Shown piece after piece: positions 23,692 to 31,542 of a stretch of DNA of 64,000 nt (positions are counted from its first letter, which is position 1; the number at the start of each line of letters is the position of its first letter). Source of the stretch: Streptomyces lanatus (GTDB lineage Bacteria; Actinomycetota; Actinomycetes; Streptomycetales; Streptomycetaceae); contig NZ_BNBM01000005.1 in the NCBI RefSeq assembly GCF_014655715.1, positions 478,354 to 542,353 on the forward strand. The letters run 5' to 3'. The notes below the pieces were generated by a model. That model was not told where the DNA came from, did no database searches, and was given only the letters and a program-made list of their open reading frames with translations. A program made the translations under genes and the position numbers.

Positions 23692-24699
23692 TCACCGCTC
23701 CGACGCCGGCTCCACATCCCGCAGGAGCTGTCCGAACGCCGCCTCGTCCACCACCGGCGTGCCGTACTGCCGGGCCTTGACCACCTTCGAGGTACTCGCG
23801 TCCGGGTCGTTCGTGACGAGCAGGCTGGTCAGCCGGGACAGGCTCGTCGACACATGCAGCCCGGCCTCGATGGCGCGGTCCTCCAGCAGATCGCGCTCGA
23901 TCGACGTGTCCCCGGAGAACGCCACCCGCATGCCCTGTTTGAGTCTTTTGCCGTCCTCGTAGCGCCCCGGGTTGGGATGGGGGCAGGCGGGCCTCTTACG
24001 GGACGGACGCCAACTGGTCGGCCGATAGCCGCCGCCGTAGCCGCCGTATCCGTTCGCCTGCTGTCCGATGACCGCTGTGGAGGCCGTGTCCCGCCACTCC
24101 GTCAGCGGCCGGCACTCCTGGAGCGGCAGCCGCACACTGCTCGCCGCCGCGGCCCGCAGGCTCGGCCGGAACGCCTCCGCCAGCACGCGCGCGTCGTCCA
24201 GCGCGTGGTGCGCGCGCTGCTGGACGACGCCGAAGTGGGCGGCGAGGGACTCCAGCTTGTGGTTGGGCAGGGGCAGCGCCAGCTCCTTGGACAGCGCGAT
24301 GGTGCACAGCCGCTGCCGCACCGGGGCCTCGCGCTCCGCGCGCGCGTACTCCCGCGCGATCATCTGCCAGTCGAAGACGGCGTTGTGCGCGACGAGGACG
24401 CGGCCGTCGAGCCGGGCCGAGAACTCCCCCGCGATGTCCTGGAAGAGGGGCGCCGACTCCAGCACATCGGTCGTCAGACCGTGGATCCAGACCGGGCCCG
24501 GGTCGCGCTCCGGGTTGACCAGCGTGTACCAGTGGTCCTCGACCTCGCCGCGCGCGTCCAGACGGTAGACGGCCGCGGAGATTATCCGGTCGTCCCGGGC
24601 CAGGCCGGTGGTCTCCACGTCAACGACCGCGTACCCCTGGGGATACGCGGCCGGCCACGCAGTGGGGGAGGACGCTGCGGTCGTACGGTCTTCGAGCAT
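23692..24699 (-). CDS. DEDDh 3'-5' exonuclease with C-terminal BRCT-like domain
   Basis: 335 residues from ATG 24699. Exonuclease motifs: VVDVETTGL (first Asp and Glu), LVAHNAVFDWQM (second Asp), and HHALDDARVLAEAF (His and final Asp), giving the DEDDh set of DnaQ-like enzymes. A Gly/Tyr-rich linker (NGYGGYGGGYRP) leads to a BRCT-like domain with MRVAFSGDTSIERDLLEDRA and SLLVTNDPDASTSKVVKAR. Probably DNA repair or proofreading. Confidence 0.88.
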   Translation of the reverse strand: MLEDRTTAASSPTAWPAAYPQGYAVVDVETTGLARDDRIISAAVYRLDARGEVEDHWYTLVNPERDPGPVWIHGLTTDVLESAPLFQDIAGEFSARLDGRVLVAHNAVFDWQMIAREYARAEREAPVRQRLCTIALSKELALPLPNHKLESLAAHFGVVQQRAHHALDDARVLAEAFRPSLRAAAASSVRLPLQECRPLTEWRDTASTAVIGQQANGYGGYGGGYRPTSWRPSRKRPACPHPNPGRYEDGKRLKQGMRVAFSGDTSIERDLLEDRAIEAGLHVSTSLSRLTSLLVTNDPDASTSKVVKARQYGTPVVDEAAFGQLLRDVEPASER

Positions 24700-24866
24700 G
24701 GTCACTGAGGATACGGGCCGCCACTGACAGCCCTCGCCGTCAGGTGCCTTACCCCGTCCGCCTGTTCGAGCGCGGGGAACAGGGGAACGCCAACCGGGCG
24801 GTGCGGGCACGGTGTTGCGGAGCGTTGGTACGTCCGTGATGCCCCGCGCGGTGCGATCCTCCGCAT

Positions 24867-25580
24867 ATGACCGAACCGACGACACAGGACGAGGCTCACG
24901 GCGGTGCGCTGGGGGAACGGCTGAACTGGCTGCGGGCGGCCGTTCTCGGGGCCAACGACGGCATCGTGTCGACCGCGGGCCTCGTCGTCGGTGTGGCCGG
25001 CGCGACGGACGACCGCGACGCCCTCCTCACCGCCGGGCTCGCCGGGCTGCTCGCCGGTTCGATGTCGATGGCGGCCGGGGAGTACGTCTCGGTGTCCACG
25101 CAGCGCGACTCGGAGAAGGCCGCGCTGGCCCAGGAGAAGCGGGAGTTGCGGGAACGGCCGGAGGCCGAGCTGGAGGAGCTGACGGACCTTCTGGAACGCC
25201 GGGGCCTGTCCCGGGACGTGGCCTCGGAGGCGGCGGTCCAGCTGACGGAACGTGACGCACTGCGGGCACACGCACGCGTGGAGCTCGGCATCGACCCCGA
25301 CCGGCTGACCAACCCCTGGCACGCGGCCTGGGCGAGCTTCCTGGCGTTCACCGCCGGGGCACTCCTGCCGCTCCTGGCGATGGTGCTCCCCCCGTCGGAC
25401 TGGCGCCTCCCGGTCACCGTCCTCTCCGTCCTGACCGCCCTCACCCTCACCGGCTGGAGCAGCGCCCGCCTCGGCGCGGCGGCCCCGACCCGAGCGGTAC
25501 TGCGCAACGCGGCGGGCGGCGCGCTCGCCATGGGAGTCACCTATGTGGCGGGGTCACTGCTGGACGTGGCGGGGGCGTAG
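24867..25580 (+). CDS. VIT1/CCC1 family iron/manganese transporter
   Basis: 237 residues. N-terminal LRAAVLGANDGIVSTAGLVV and GSMSMAAGEYVSVSTQRDSE are the family signatures of helices 1-2. A charged cytoplasmic metal-binding region (EKRELRERPEAELEELTDLL) is followed by three C-terminal helices. The family exports Fe2+ or Mn2+ from the cytoplasm. Start ATG 24867. No iron-responsive operator is evident upstream. Confidence 0.9.
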   Translation: MTEPTTQDEAHGGALGERLNWLRAAVLGANDGIVSTAGLVVGVAGATDDRDALLTAGLAGLLAGSMSMAAGEYVSVSTQRDSEKAALAQEKRELRERPEAELEELTDLLERRGLSRDVASEAAVQLTERDALRAHARVELGIDPDRLTNPWHAAWASFLAFTAGALLPLLAMVLPPSDWRLPVTVLSVLTALTLTGWSSARLGAAAPTRAVLRNAAGGALAMGVTYVAGSLLDVAGA

Positions 25581-25694
25581 GGCCTGGCCACGGAGGTGCC
25601 CCGTCGTTCCTCGAAGCGCGCCGGGCTGCCACCGCGACGTACCGTGAGTACCGGCGTTCGACCACGCCGGACCAGAGGAGAGAAGGACCCCGCC

Positions 25695-26738
25695 ATGCGC
25701 GCCACCACCATCCACGCCCCCTTCGACATGCGGGTCCAGGACGTGCCCGACGCCGTGGTGCGCGAGCCCGCCGACGCCGTGGTCAGGGTGTTGCGGGCCT
25801 GTATCTGCGGCAGCGACCTGTGGGCGTACCGGGGGGAGTCGGCGCGGCAGCCGGGCCAGCGCATCGGGCATGAGTTCCTCGGCATCGTGGAGGAGACCGG
25901 CTCCGAGGTGACCGGCATCCGGCGGGGCGACCTCGTCGTGGCGCCCTTCATGTGGTCCGACGGTGTCTGCGACTACTGCCGTGAGGGCCTGACGACGTCC
26001 TGCGAGCACGGCGGCTTCTGGGGCTCGGTCGGCTCGGACGGCGGCCAGGGTGAGGCCGTGCGCGTCCCCTTCGCCGACGCCACCCTCGTCCGGCTGCCCA
26101 AGGACGCCGCTTCCGACGATCATCTGCTGTCCGCTCTGCTGACTCTGTCCGACGTCCTCGGCACCGGGCACCACGCCGCCCTCGGCGCCGGGGCCCGCCC
26201 GGGCGTCACGGTCGCCGTGGTCGGGGACGGGGCGGTCGGACTGTGCGCGGTGCTCGCCGCCAAGCGGCTCGGGGCCGAGCGGATCATCGCGCTCGGACGC
26301 CATCAGGTCCGCACCGACATCGCCCGCGGCTTCGGCGCCACCGACGTCGTCGCCGAGCGCGGGGACGACGCCGTGGCGGCCGTACGCGAACTCACGCGCG
26401 GGCAGGGCGCGCACGCCGTGGTCGAGGCCGTCGGCACCGAGCAGTCCATGCGTACGGCGGTCGGCATCACCCGCGACGGCGGCGCCATCGGCTTCGTCGG
26501 AGTGCCGCACGGCAGCGGCACCGGGCTCGACCTCGGCGTCATGTTCGACGGGAACATCGCGCTGCGAGGCGGCGTCGCACCCGTGCGCACCTATATCCCC
26601 GAGCTGCTGCCCGACGTCCTGGACGGCACCATCGACCCGTCCCCGGTCTTCGACCTGACCGTCGGTCTGGAGGACGTCCCCGCCGGCTACAAGGCGATGG
26701 ACGAGCGCACCGCGCTCAAGGTCCTCGTCACCAACTGA
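25695..26738 (+). CDS. Zinc-dependent alcohol dehydrogenase family protein
   Basis: 347 residues from ATG 25695 with GGAGAGAAGG upstream. Catalytic zinc region: RACICGSDLWAYRGE with the first Cys, and GHEFLGIVEETG with His-Glu. The structural-zinc loop reads CDYCREGLTTSC, so one of the four usual Cys ligands appears replaced. The NAD-binding domain has VAVVGDGAVGLCAVLAAKRL. The substrate is unknown. Ends 14 bp from the convergent CopD-like gene. Confidence 0.88.
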   Translation: MRATTIHAPFDMRVQDVPDAVVREPADAVVRVLRACICGSDLWAYRGESARQPGQRIGHEFLGIVEETGSEVTGIRRGDLVVAPFMWSDGVCDYCREGLTTSCEHGGFWGSVGSDGGQGEAVRVPFADATLVRLPKDAASDDHLLSALLTLSDVLGTGHHAALGAGARPGVTVAVVGDGAVGLCAVLAAKRLGAERIIALGRHQVRTDIARGFGATDVVAERGDDAVAAVRELTRGQGAHAVVEAVGTEQSMRTAVGITRDGGAIGFVGVPHGSGTGLDLGVMFDGNIALRGGVAPVRTYIPELLPDVLDGTIDPSPVFDLTVGLEDVPAGYKAMDERTALKVLVTN

Positions 26739-26752
26739 GGCCGCTCGACGCT

Positions 26753-27781
26753 TCACCAGCGGATCGGCACCGGCAGCGCCGTCAGCAGCCCCGACAGCGC
26801 GATCACCAGACCCAGGACGACGACCTCGGCCCGCGCGGGCGAGGCGGCGGACAGCGGGTCGTCCGCGCGGCGCAGCCGGATCCGCGCCCACAGCGCCAGC
26901 GCGGCGACGGCCACCACCAGGATCACCTTGGCCAGCAGGGCACGCCCGTACGCGGTCCCGGTCAGCTGGTCCAGGATCGTGTCCGAGGGCATCCGGCGCA
27001 GCGAACTCCACACCCCGGTCGCCGTGATGGCGGCCAGCAGTACGGCAGCCACGCGCGCGTAGAGCCCCAGCAGGGCGGCGCCCGCCTCCTGGACGCGCCA
27101 GACGCGCAGGGTCCGCAGGGCATGGAGCAGCCCGCCGACCCACAGCGACGCGCAGATCAGATGCACCAGCGTCAGTCCGGAACCCAGCAGCGGGCTGTGC
27201 TCGGGTGCGGGATGCGCGCGCAGCGCCTCGGCGATCACGATCGCGGTCAGCGGCCAGACCTGGGTGGCCGGACGGCGCGACAGGGCGCACAGCCCGGCCA
27301 CGGCGAAGGCGTTGACCTCCAGCAGGGCGAGCTTGCCGTCGCGCGAGGAGTACAGGCCGCCGATGTCGAGGTCGGAGGGGCTGTGCGGCACGAGGTTGCC
27401 CGTGGAGACGACGGAGGCGAGCCCGAGGGCGGCGCCGAAACCGACGGCGGCCGCATACGGTGCCCAACTGCGGGGCCCGGCCGGGGGAGCGCCGGGCACG
27501 GCCCGGGCCAGCCGGTGCACGAACAGCTCCCCCAGCGGGACGCACAGCGCCGCGAACAGCGCCGCACGCAGCAGCGCGATACCGCCACTGCCGGGCGCCG
27601 CGGCCTCCCCCGTGTCGTGCAGCGCTGCCGACGGCCCGAGCAGCGGGATCAGTGCCGCCAGCCCGAGCAGGGCGAGCACGGCCACCGTCCGGGCGATGCC
27701 GGGGCGCGGTCCCGGCACACTCCCGTCGGTCGCGCCAGGGGAGGATCTTGCCAATGTCACCTCAAGATCTTCACAAAGCAT
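26753..27781 (-). CDS. CopD-like copper resistance membrane protein
   Basis: About 342 residues with eight or so membrane helices. C-terminal half reads as the CopD domain: LVHLICASLWVGGLLHALRT, TGVWSSLRRM, YGRALLAKVILVVAVAALAL. CopD proteins take part in copper uptake or homeostasis with CopC; no CopC is next to it here. The start is uncertain: codons from 27781 to about 27730 have untypically low GC3, so GTG 27760 or 27718 may be the real start. Confidence 0.75.
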   Translation of the reverse strand: MLCEDLEVTLARSSPGATDGSVPGPRPGIARTVAVLALLGLAALIPLLGPSAALHDTGEAAAPGSGGIALLRAALFAALCVPLGELFVHRLARAVPGAPPAGPRSWAPYAAAVGFGAALGLASVVSTGNLVPHSPSDLDIGGLYSSRDGKLALLEVNAFAVAGLCALSRRPATQVWPLTAIVIAEALRAHPAPEHSPLLGSGLTLVHLICASLWVGGLLHALRTLRVWRVQEAGAALLGLYARVAAVLLAAITATGVWSSLRRMPSDTILDQLTGTAYGRALLAKVILVVAVAALALWARIRLRRADDPLSAASPARAEVVVLGLVIALSGLLTALPVPIRW

Positions 27782-27859
27782 CACAGAGTCGGGCAAGTAT
27801 CGGAAAGCAAGTGGGGTGCCGCATTCCGTACGGGGGTACGGCCCGGACGGCGGGGCCGC

Positions 27860-29221
27860 TCACTCCCAACGCGCCGGATCCGCACCCCAGACCCCGGGCG
27901 GCCGCGTCCAGTCGACGGGACCGCCCTCGAACGACACCGGCGATCGGGCGTACCGCAGCCGCCCGAGTGCGCTCTCCCGCTCGGCGAGCCAGGCATCGGG
28001 CCGGTCGTATCCGGCATCCCCCCGAGCGCCCGGCCGGATCCCGTTCACCAGCCAGTCCGACGTCCGCGCCAGCGCGAACCGCACACAGCGCCCGTCCCCC
28101 TGTTCCTCCCGCTCGGTCAGCGCCCGCAGCACGGCCGCCGCCAGCAGATACCCCGTGCCGTGGTCGAGGGCCTGCGCGGGCAGCGCACCGGGCCGCTCGG
28201 CCGATCCCTCGGTCGCCGCGATCCCGGTGGCGACCTGCACGAGGCTGTCGAAGCCGCGCCGCTCGCGCCAGGGCCCGTACGCGCCCCACGCCGACAACTG
28301 CGCCACGATCAGCCCGGGCCGCCGCTCGGCCAGTGCCTGTGCCGACAGCCCGAACCGGTCCAGGGCGCCCGGCCGATAGCCGGTGACGACGACGTCCGCC
28401 GCCGCGAGCAGTTCCTCGAAGGTGCGCCGGTCGGCCGCCAGGTCCAGCCTCGCCGAGCGCTTCCCGAAGCCCGTGTCGGCGTGCTGGTCGGCCAGTTCGG
28501 GCAACTGCGGCGCGTCCAGGCGCAGGACGTCCGCGCCGAGCAGTGCGAGCGTGCGGGTGGCGACCGGTCCCGCTATGACCCGCGTCAGGTCCAGGACGCG
28601 TACCCCGGCGGCGGGCAGCAGGGGAGTGCCGTCGAGCGGCGGGAGCGCACGCGCACGTGCCGCGGTCAGCCGTTCGTGCTCGACGAGCGGCCGCCCGGCC
28701 ACCGCCACCGCCTGCTCGTGCGCCGCCCACTCCTTCGGCGTACGCAGCGCGACGGCCAGCCCGCCGGCCGCGTACACGGCGTCCTCCACGTCGCGCGAGG
28801 ACCGCTCGGCCAGCGCGGCCTCCAAGGCGTCCGGATCGGCCACCTTGAGCGCGGCCAGCAGCCTGGCCCGGTGATGCGGATAGTTGGCGTGCGTGCGCAC
28901 CCAGCCGTCCGCCGTCCGCCAGAACCGGGACAGCGGCGCGAAGTTGACCGGTGCGCGTCCGTCGACCAGCAGGTGCCGTTCGCTCACGAACGCCGTGGCG
29001 ATCGCCCCGTCGTCCAGCCGGACCCGCGGTACCTCGGCGAGCCCCGCCCGCCGCGCCCCCAGCTCGGCGGCGGCCAGCGCGCACGCGCCCACGCACGCGC
29101 GCGCCAACTCCCGTACGGGAAGACGCGCTTCGAGCGCGCCCTCCCGCACCACGGTCGTCACCCGGGGGAGAAGGGCGGGGTCGCCGCCCACTTCGGACCA
29201 GGTGTGATCAAGTGCAGTCAT
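27860..29221 (-). CDS. CoA-transferase family III (CaiB/BaiF-type)
   Basis: 453 residues. The family marks fall in the second half: GVRVLDLTRVIAGPVATRTL, LGADVLRLDAP, TFEELLAAADVVVTGYRPGA, FGLSAQALAERRPGLIVAQL and SAWGAYGPWRERRGFDSLVQ. The first 200 residues resemble the additional domain of the longer, fused members. Transfers CoA between carboxylic acids; substrate unknown. ATG 29221 has no ribosome site and lies at the centre of a perfect 20-bp palindrome, with a -10-like CATAGT 7 bp upstream. It may be leaderless. Confidence 0.87.
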   Translation of the reverse strand: MTALDHTWSEVGGDPALLPRVTTVVREGALEARLPVRELARACVGACALAAAELGARRAGLAEVPRVRLDDGAIATAFVSERHLLVDGRAPVNFAPLSRFWRTADGWVRTHANYPHHRARLLAALKVADPDALEAALAERSSRDVEDAVYAAGGLAVALRTPKEWAAHEQAVAVAGRPLVEHERLTAARARALPPLDGTPLLPAAGVRVLDLTRVIAGPVATRTLALLGADVLRLDAPQLPELADQHADTGFGKRSARLDLAADRRTFEELLAAADVVVTGYRPGALDRFGLSAQALAERRPGLIVAQLSAWGAYGPWRERRGFDSLVQVATGIAATEGSAERPGALPAQALDHGTGYLLAAAVLRALTEREEQGDGRCVRFALARTSDWLVNGIRPGARGDAGYDRPDAWLAERESALGRLRYARSPVSFEGGPVDWTRPPGVWGADPARWE

Positions 29222-29230
29222 GACTGCACT
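29211..29230. promoter_or_regulatory. Perfect 20-bp palindrome over the CoA-transferase start codon
   Basis: AGTGCAGTCATGACTGCACT is identical to its reverse complement. Its centre lies in the ATG (29221-29219) of the minus-strand CoA-transferase. Read as an operator it covers about -10 to +10 if transcription starts at the ATG, an ideal place for a repressor. No linked regulator gene is next to it. Confidence 0.6.
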
Positions 29231-29277
29231 ATGCGGTATCTGACTCAGCCAACGGAGCCCTTTCGGGGCCGATGACC

Positions 29278-30798
29278 TCAGTCGACGGCGTCCAGGGCGT
29301 TCACGATCCCGAACCCGTAGAAGCCGTTGAACCGCTTGCCGCCCACACACACCGCGTCCGGCGTGCCGTCGCCGTTCTGGTCGTACGACTCCGGGCAGCC
29401 CGGGTTGTCCGCCTGCGCTCTGAGCAGCGCGTGCAACTGGGCCGGAGTCGCCTTCGGGTAGCGGGACTTCAGCAGCGCGGCGACGCCCGCGGCGTGCGGG
29501 GAGGCCATCGACGTGCCCTGGAGATAGCCGTACTGGTTGTTCGGGAGGGTGGCCAGGATGCGGCCGTTCTTCGACGGGGTGTCCGGGGTCTGGTAGCGCC
29601 CGTCGCCACCCGGGGCCGCGATGTCGACGACGCCGTAACCGTACGAGGAGTAGTACGACTTGAGGTTCTTCACGCCCGTCGCGCTGACCGTGACGACACC
29701 GGGCAGCTGGGTCGGCACGTCGAAGCACTTGTGCGGGTCGACGGTGCGCTTGACCGCGGTCGAGTCGTCGGGGCTGCTGTCGTCGACGAGGGCGTCGGAG
29801 TCCAGGTCGTGGTTGGAGTTGCCGGCCGACGCGAAGTTGAGGGTGCCCTTCTTCTGGGCGTACAGCTGGGCCCTGTTGACGGCGTCGACGATCGCCCGCT
29901 GGTCCGGGTCGTCCATGCAGTTGTAGAGCCACGGGTCGACGTAGTAGCTGTTGTTCGTGATCTCCACGCCGTGATCGGCGGCGAACACGAAGGCGCAGAC
30001 GACGCTTTCGGGGTAGTAGAGGCCGTTGACGGGGTCGCTCACCTTGATGGCGGAGACCTTCACGCCGGGCGCGACCCCCGCGATACCGATCCCGTTGCGG
30101 GGCGCGGCGATCTCACCGGCCACATGGGTGCCGTGGGAGTCCTCGGCGGTGTCCGGCCGCCAGGCGCCCGCGCCGGTGTCCGCCTTGCCGCCGACGCAGT
30201 TCGCGGACTGGGCGGCGGAGAAGTTCGGCGCCAGGTCCGGGTGGGTGTCGTCGACGCCGTTGTCGATCACGGCGACGGTCACCCTGGGGCTGCCGGGGTT
30301 GATCCGCGCGGCCCGGTCGGCGCCGATCGCGCGCAGGTTCCACTGGTCGGCCTCCAGCGGCTCCCCCTGGCCCGCGGCGCCGATGGTCCTCCGGGCCTGC
30401 TGCTCCGTCAGGGGCTGGACGGGACCCTCGTCCGTGGTCCCGGCCGCGGTCAGGGGCGCCGTACGGGTCGCGCCCGCCGACTGGACGCCGCGCACCCCGC
30501 GTATCGCCTTGGCGAAGTCGGGATACGCCGAATGGACGACGATCACACCGATTCGCTCGTACGTGATCACGACGGTGCCGCCCGCCGCCTCGATGGCCTT
30601 CTTCACCGACTCGATCGTGCGACGGTCCGGGCTGGTATTGACGACATAGGCCAGGTTGGGCGCCTCCGTGGCCTGTGCGACGGGCTCCGAGAGCGGTGCC
30701 GCCGAGGCCGCCGTCGGGAGGAAGCCGAGCGAGGCGGTCAGCGAGAGGGCGAGCGGGACGGCGAGGGCGAGTCGGCGTCTGGACCGCAGATGAGCCAT
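29278..30798 (-). CDS. Secreted S8 family serine peptidase (subtilase)
   Basis: 506 residues. Signal peptide: MAHLRSRRRLALAVPLALSL, cleavage probably after AASA near residue 34. An I9-like propeptide region (about residues 45-115) follows. The catalytic triad is visible: Asp in VAVIDNGVDDTHPDL, His in EDSHGTHVAGE, Ser in QGTSMASPHAAGVAALL, with the oxyanion Asn region NFASAGNSNHD. Four or more Cys suggest disulphides. Secreted protease; monocistronic. It ends 56 bp before the CoA-transferase start on the same strand. Confidence 0.93.
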   Translation of the reverse strand: MAHLRSRRRLALAVPLALSLTASLGFLPTAASAAPLSEPVAQATEAPNLAYVVNTSPDRRTIESVKKAIEAAGGTVVITYERIGVIVVHSAYPDFAKAIRGVRGVQSAGATRTAPLTAAGTTDEGPVQPLTEQQARRTIGAAGQGEPLEADQWNLRAIGADRAARINPGSPRVTVAVIDNGVDDTHPDLAPNFSAAQSANCVGGKADTGAGAWRPDTAEDSHGTHVAGEIAAPRNGIGIAGVAPGVKVSAIKVSDPVNGLYYPESVVCAFVFAADHGVEITNNSYYVDPWLYNCMDDPDQRAIVDAVNRAQLYAQKKGTLNFASAGNSNHDLDSDALVDDSSPDDSTAVKRTVDPHKCFDVPTQLPGVVTVSATGVKNLKSYYSSYGYGVVDIAAPGGDGRYQTPDTPSKNGRILATLPNNQYGYLQGTSMASPHAAGVAALLKSRYPKATPAQLHALLRAQADNPGCPESYDQNGDGTPDAVCVGGKRFNGFYGFGIVNALDAVD

Positions 30799-31185
30799 GG
30801 GATCTCCACATCATCCGGAACCGGAACCGCCCGAGCGGCGGATCGCGCTCGGGCAGGTACATGACGAGTGGTGCTGCGCCGAAGCTATCCCCGAACCCGC
30901 TGGCCAGCAATCCGGCCGAGGCGACTCAGGAAAGAAGCCCGAGGAGTTGAACCGGTTCTCGCGTGGCGCCGTGACCTTGGACAGGAGGCGCGAGCACGAT
31001 CGAGCCCCCTGTTGGATCACGCGCCGGGGCCCTACCATCGCGAGCCGGCTCAAGTGATCCATGTCACTGCGAAGAACAGAGCCGCCATGCCCGTACCCGA
31101 CCCGTCCCCGACTCCTGATCCGTCCCCAACCCCCCAACCGTCCCCGTCCACCGTCGCAACAGCGCCCGCAACGCGAGGAGACTCC
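30799..31185. other. Intergenic region between subtilase and DUF485-actP
   Basis: Divergent promoter region of 387 bp. It holds the subtilase promoter on the left, a 7-bp inverted pair GGATCAC (31014-31020)/GTGATCC (31054-31060), the Crp-like site at 31053-31068, and a pyrimidine-rich CCGTCCCC-repeated stretch (31095-31150). An in-frame extension of the DUF485 gene back to ATG 31087 exists, but its third codon positions contain many A and T, unlike coding sequence here. Confidence 0.5.
31053..31068. promoter_or_regulatory. Crp-like binding site upstream of DUF485-actP
   Basis: AGTGATCCATGTCACT: arms AGTGA and TCACT around a 6-bp spacer, matching the cAMP-receptor-protein form TGTGA-N6-TCACA at four of five bases per arm, and the GTG-N8-CAC core used by Streptomyces Crp. 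It is 118 bp before the preferred GTG start, which leaves room for a promoter and leader. Confidence 0.5.
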
Positions 31186-31542
31186 GTGGCCACCGACGCA
31201 CCGCCCCCCTCGAAAGAGGAACACAAACTCCCCTCCACCGAGGAGTTCGCCGAGGTGCAGCAGAGTGCGGAGTTCAGTGAACTGCGCCGCTCCTACCGCT
31301 CCTTCGCCTTCCCGCTGACCGTCGCCTTCATCGCCTGGTACCTGCTGTACGTCCTGCTCTCCAACTACGCGGGCGACTTCATGGGCACCAAGCTGTTCGG
31401 CAACATCAATGTCGCGTTCGTTCTCGGTATCGCCCAGTTCGTCACCACGTTCCTCATCGCCTGGTGGTACTCGCGCCACGCCGGTACCAAGCTCGACCCC
31501 AAGGCCGAGGCCATCAAGACCCGTATGGAGGGCGGCGCATGA
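31186..31542 (+). CDS. DUF485 membrane protein, ActP partner
   Basis: 118 residues from GTG 31186, preceded by GAGGAG at 5 bp; ATG 31087 is the alternative. Cytoplasmic N-terminus with EEFAEVQQSAEFSELRRSYR, then two helices (FAFPLTVAFIAWYLLYVLLS and NVAFVLGIAQFVTTFLIAWW) and a short charged tail. DUF485 genes almost always precede actP, and here the stop overlaps the actP start by ATGA. Probably needed for assembly or activity of the acetate carrier. Confidence 0.88.
   Translation: MATDAPPPSKEEHKLPSTEEFAEVQQSAEFSELRRSYRSFAFPLTVAFIAWYLLYVLLSNYAGDFMGTKLFGNINVAFVLGIAQFVTTFLIAWWYSRHAGTKLDPKAEAIKTRMEGGA

Noticed and set aside
26243..29275. A 1010-codon open frame on the plus strand, and similar long frames at 15524-17356, 48871-51387, 8379-9911 and 1867-3198
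   Set aside because: They lie opposite or across well-supported genes and show the Arg/Pro/Gly/His-rich composition produced by high GC3 in the wrong frame. No family signature is visible in any.
31087..31185. N-terminal Pro-rich extension of the DUF485 protein from ATG 31087
   Set aside because: Third codon positions contain many A and T, the Crp-like site lies only 18 bp upstream, and a better ribosome site precedes GTG 31186.
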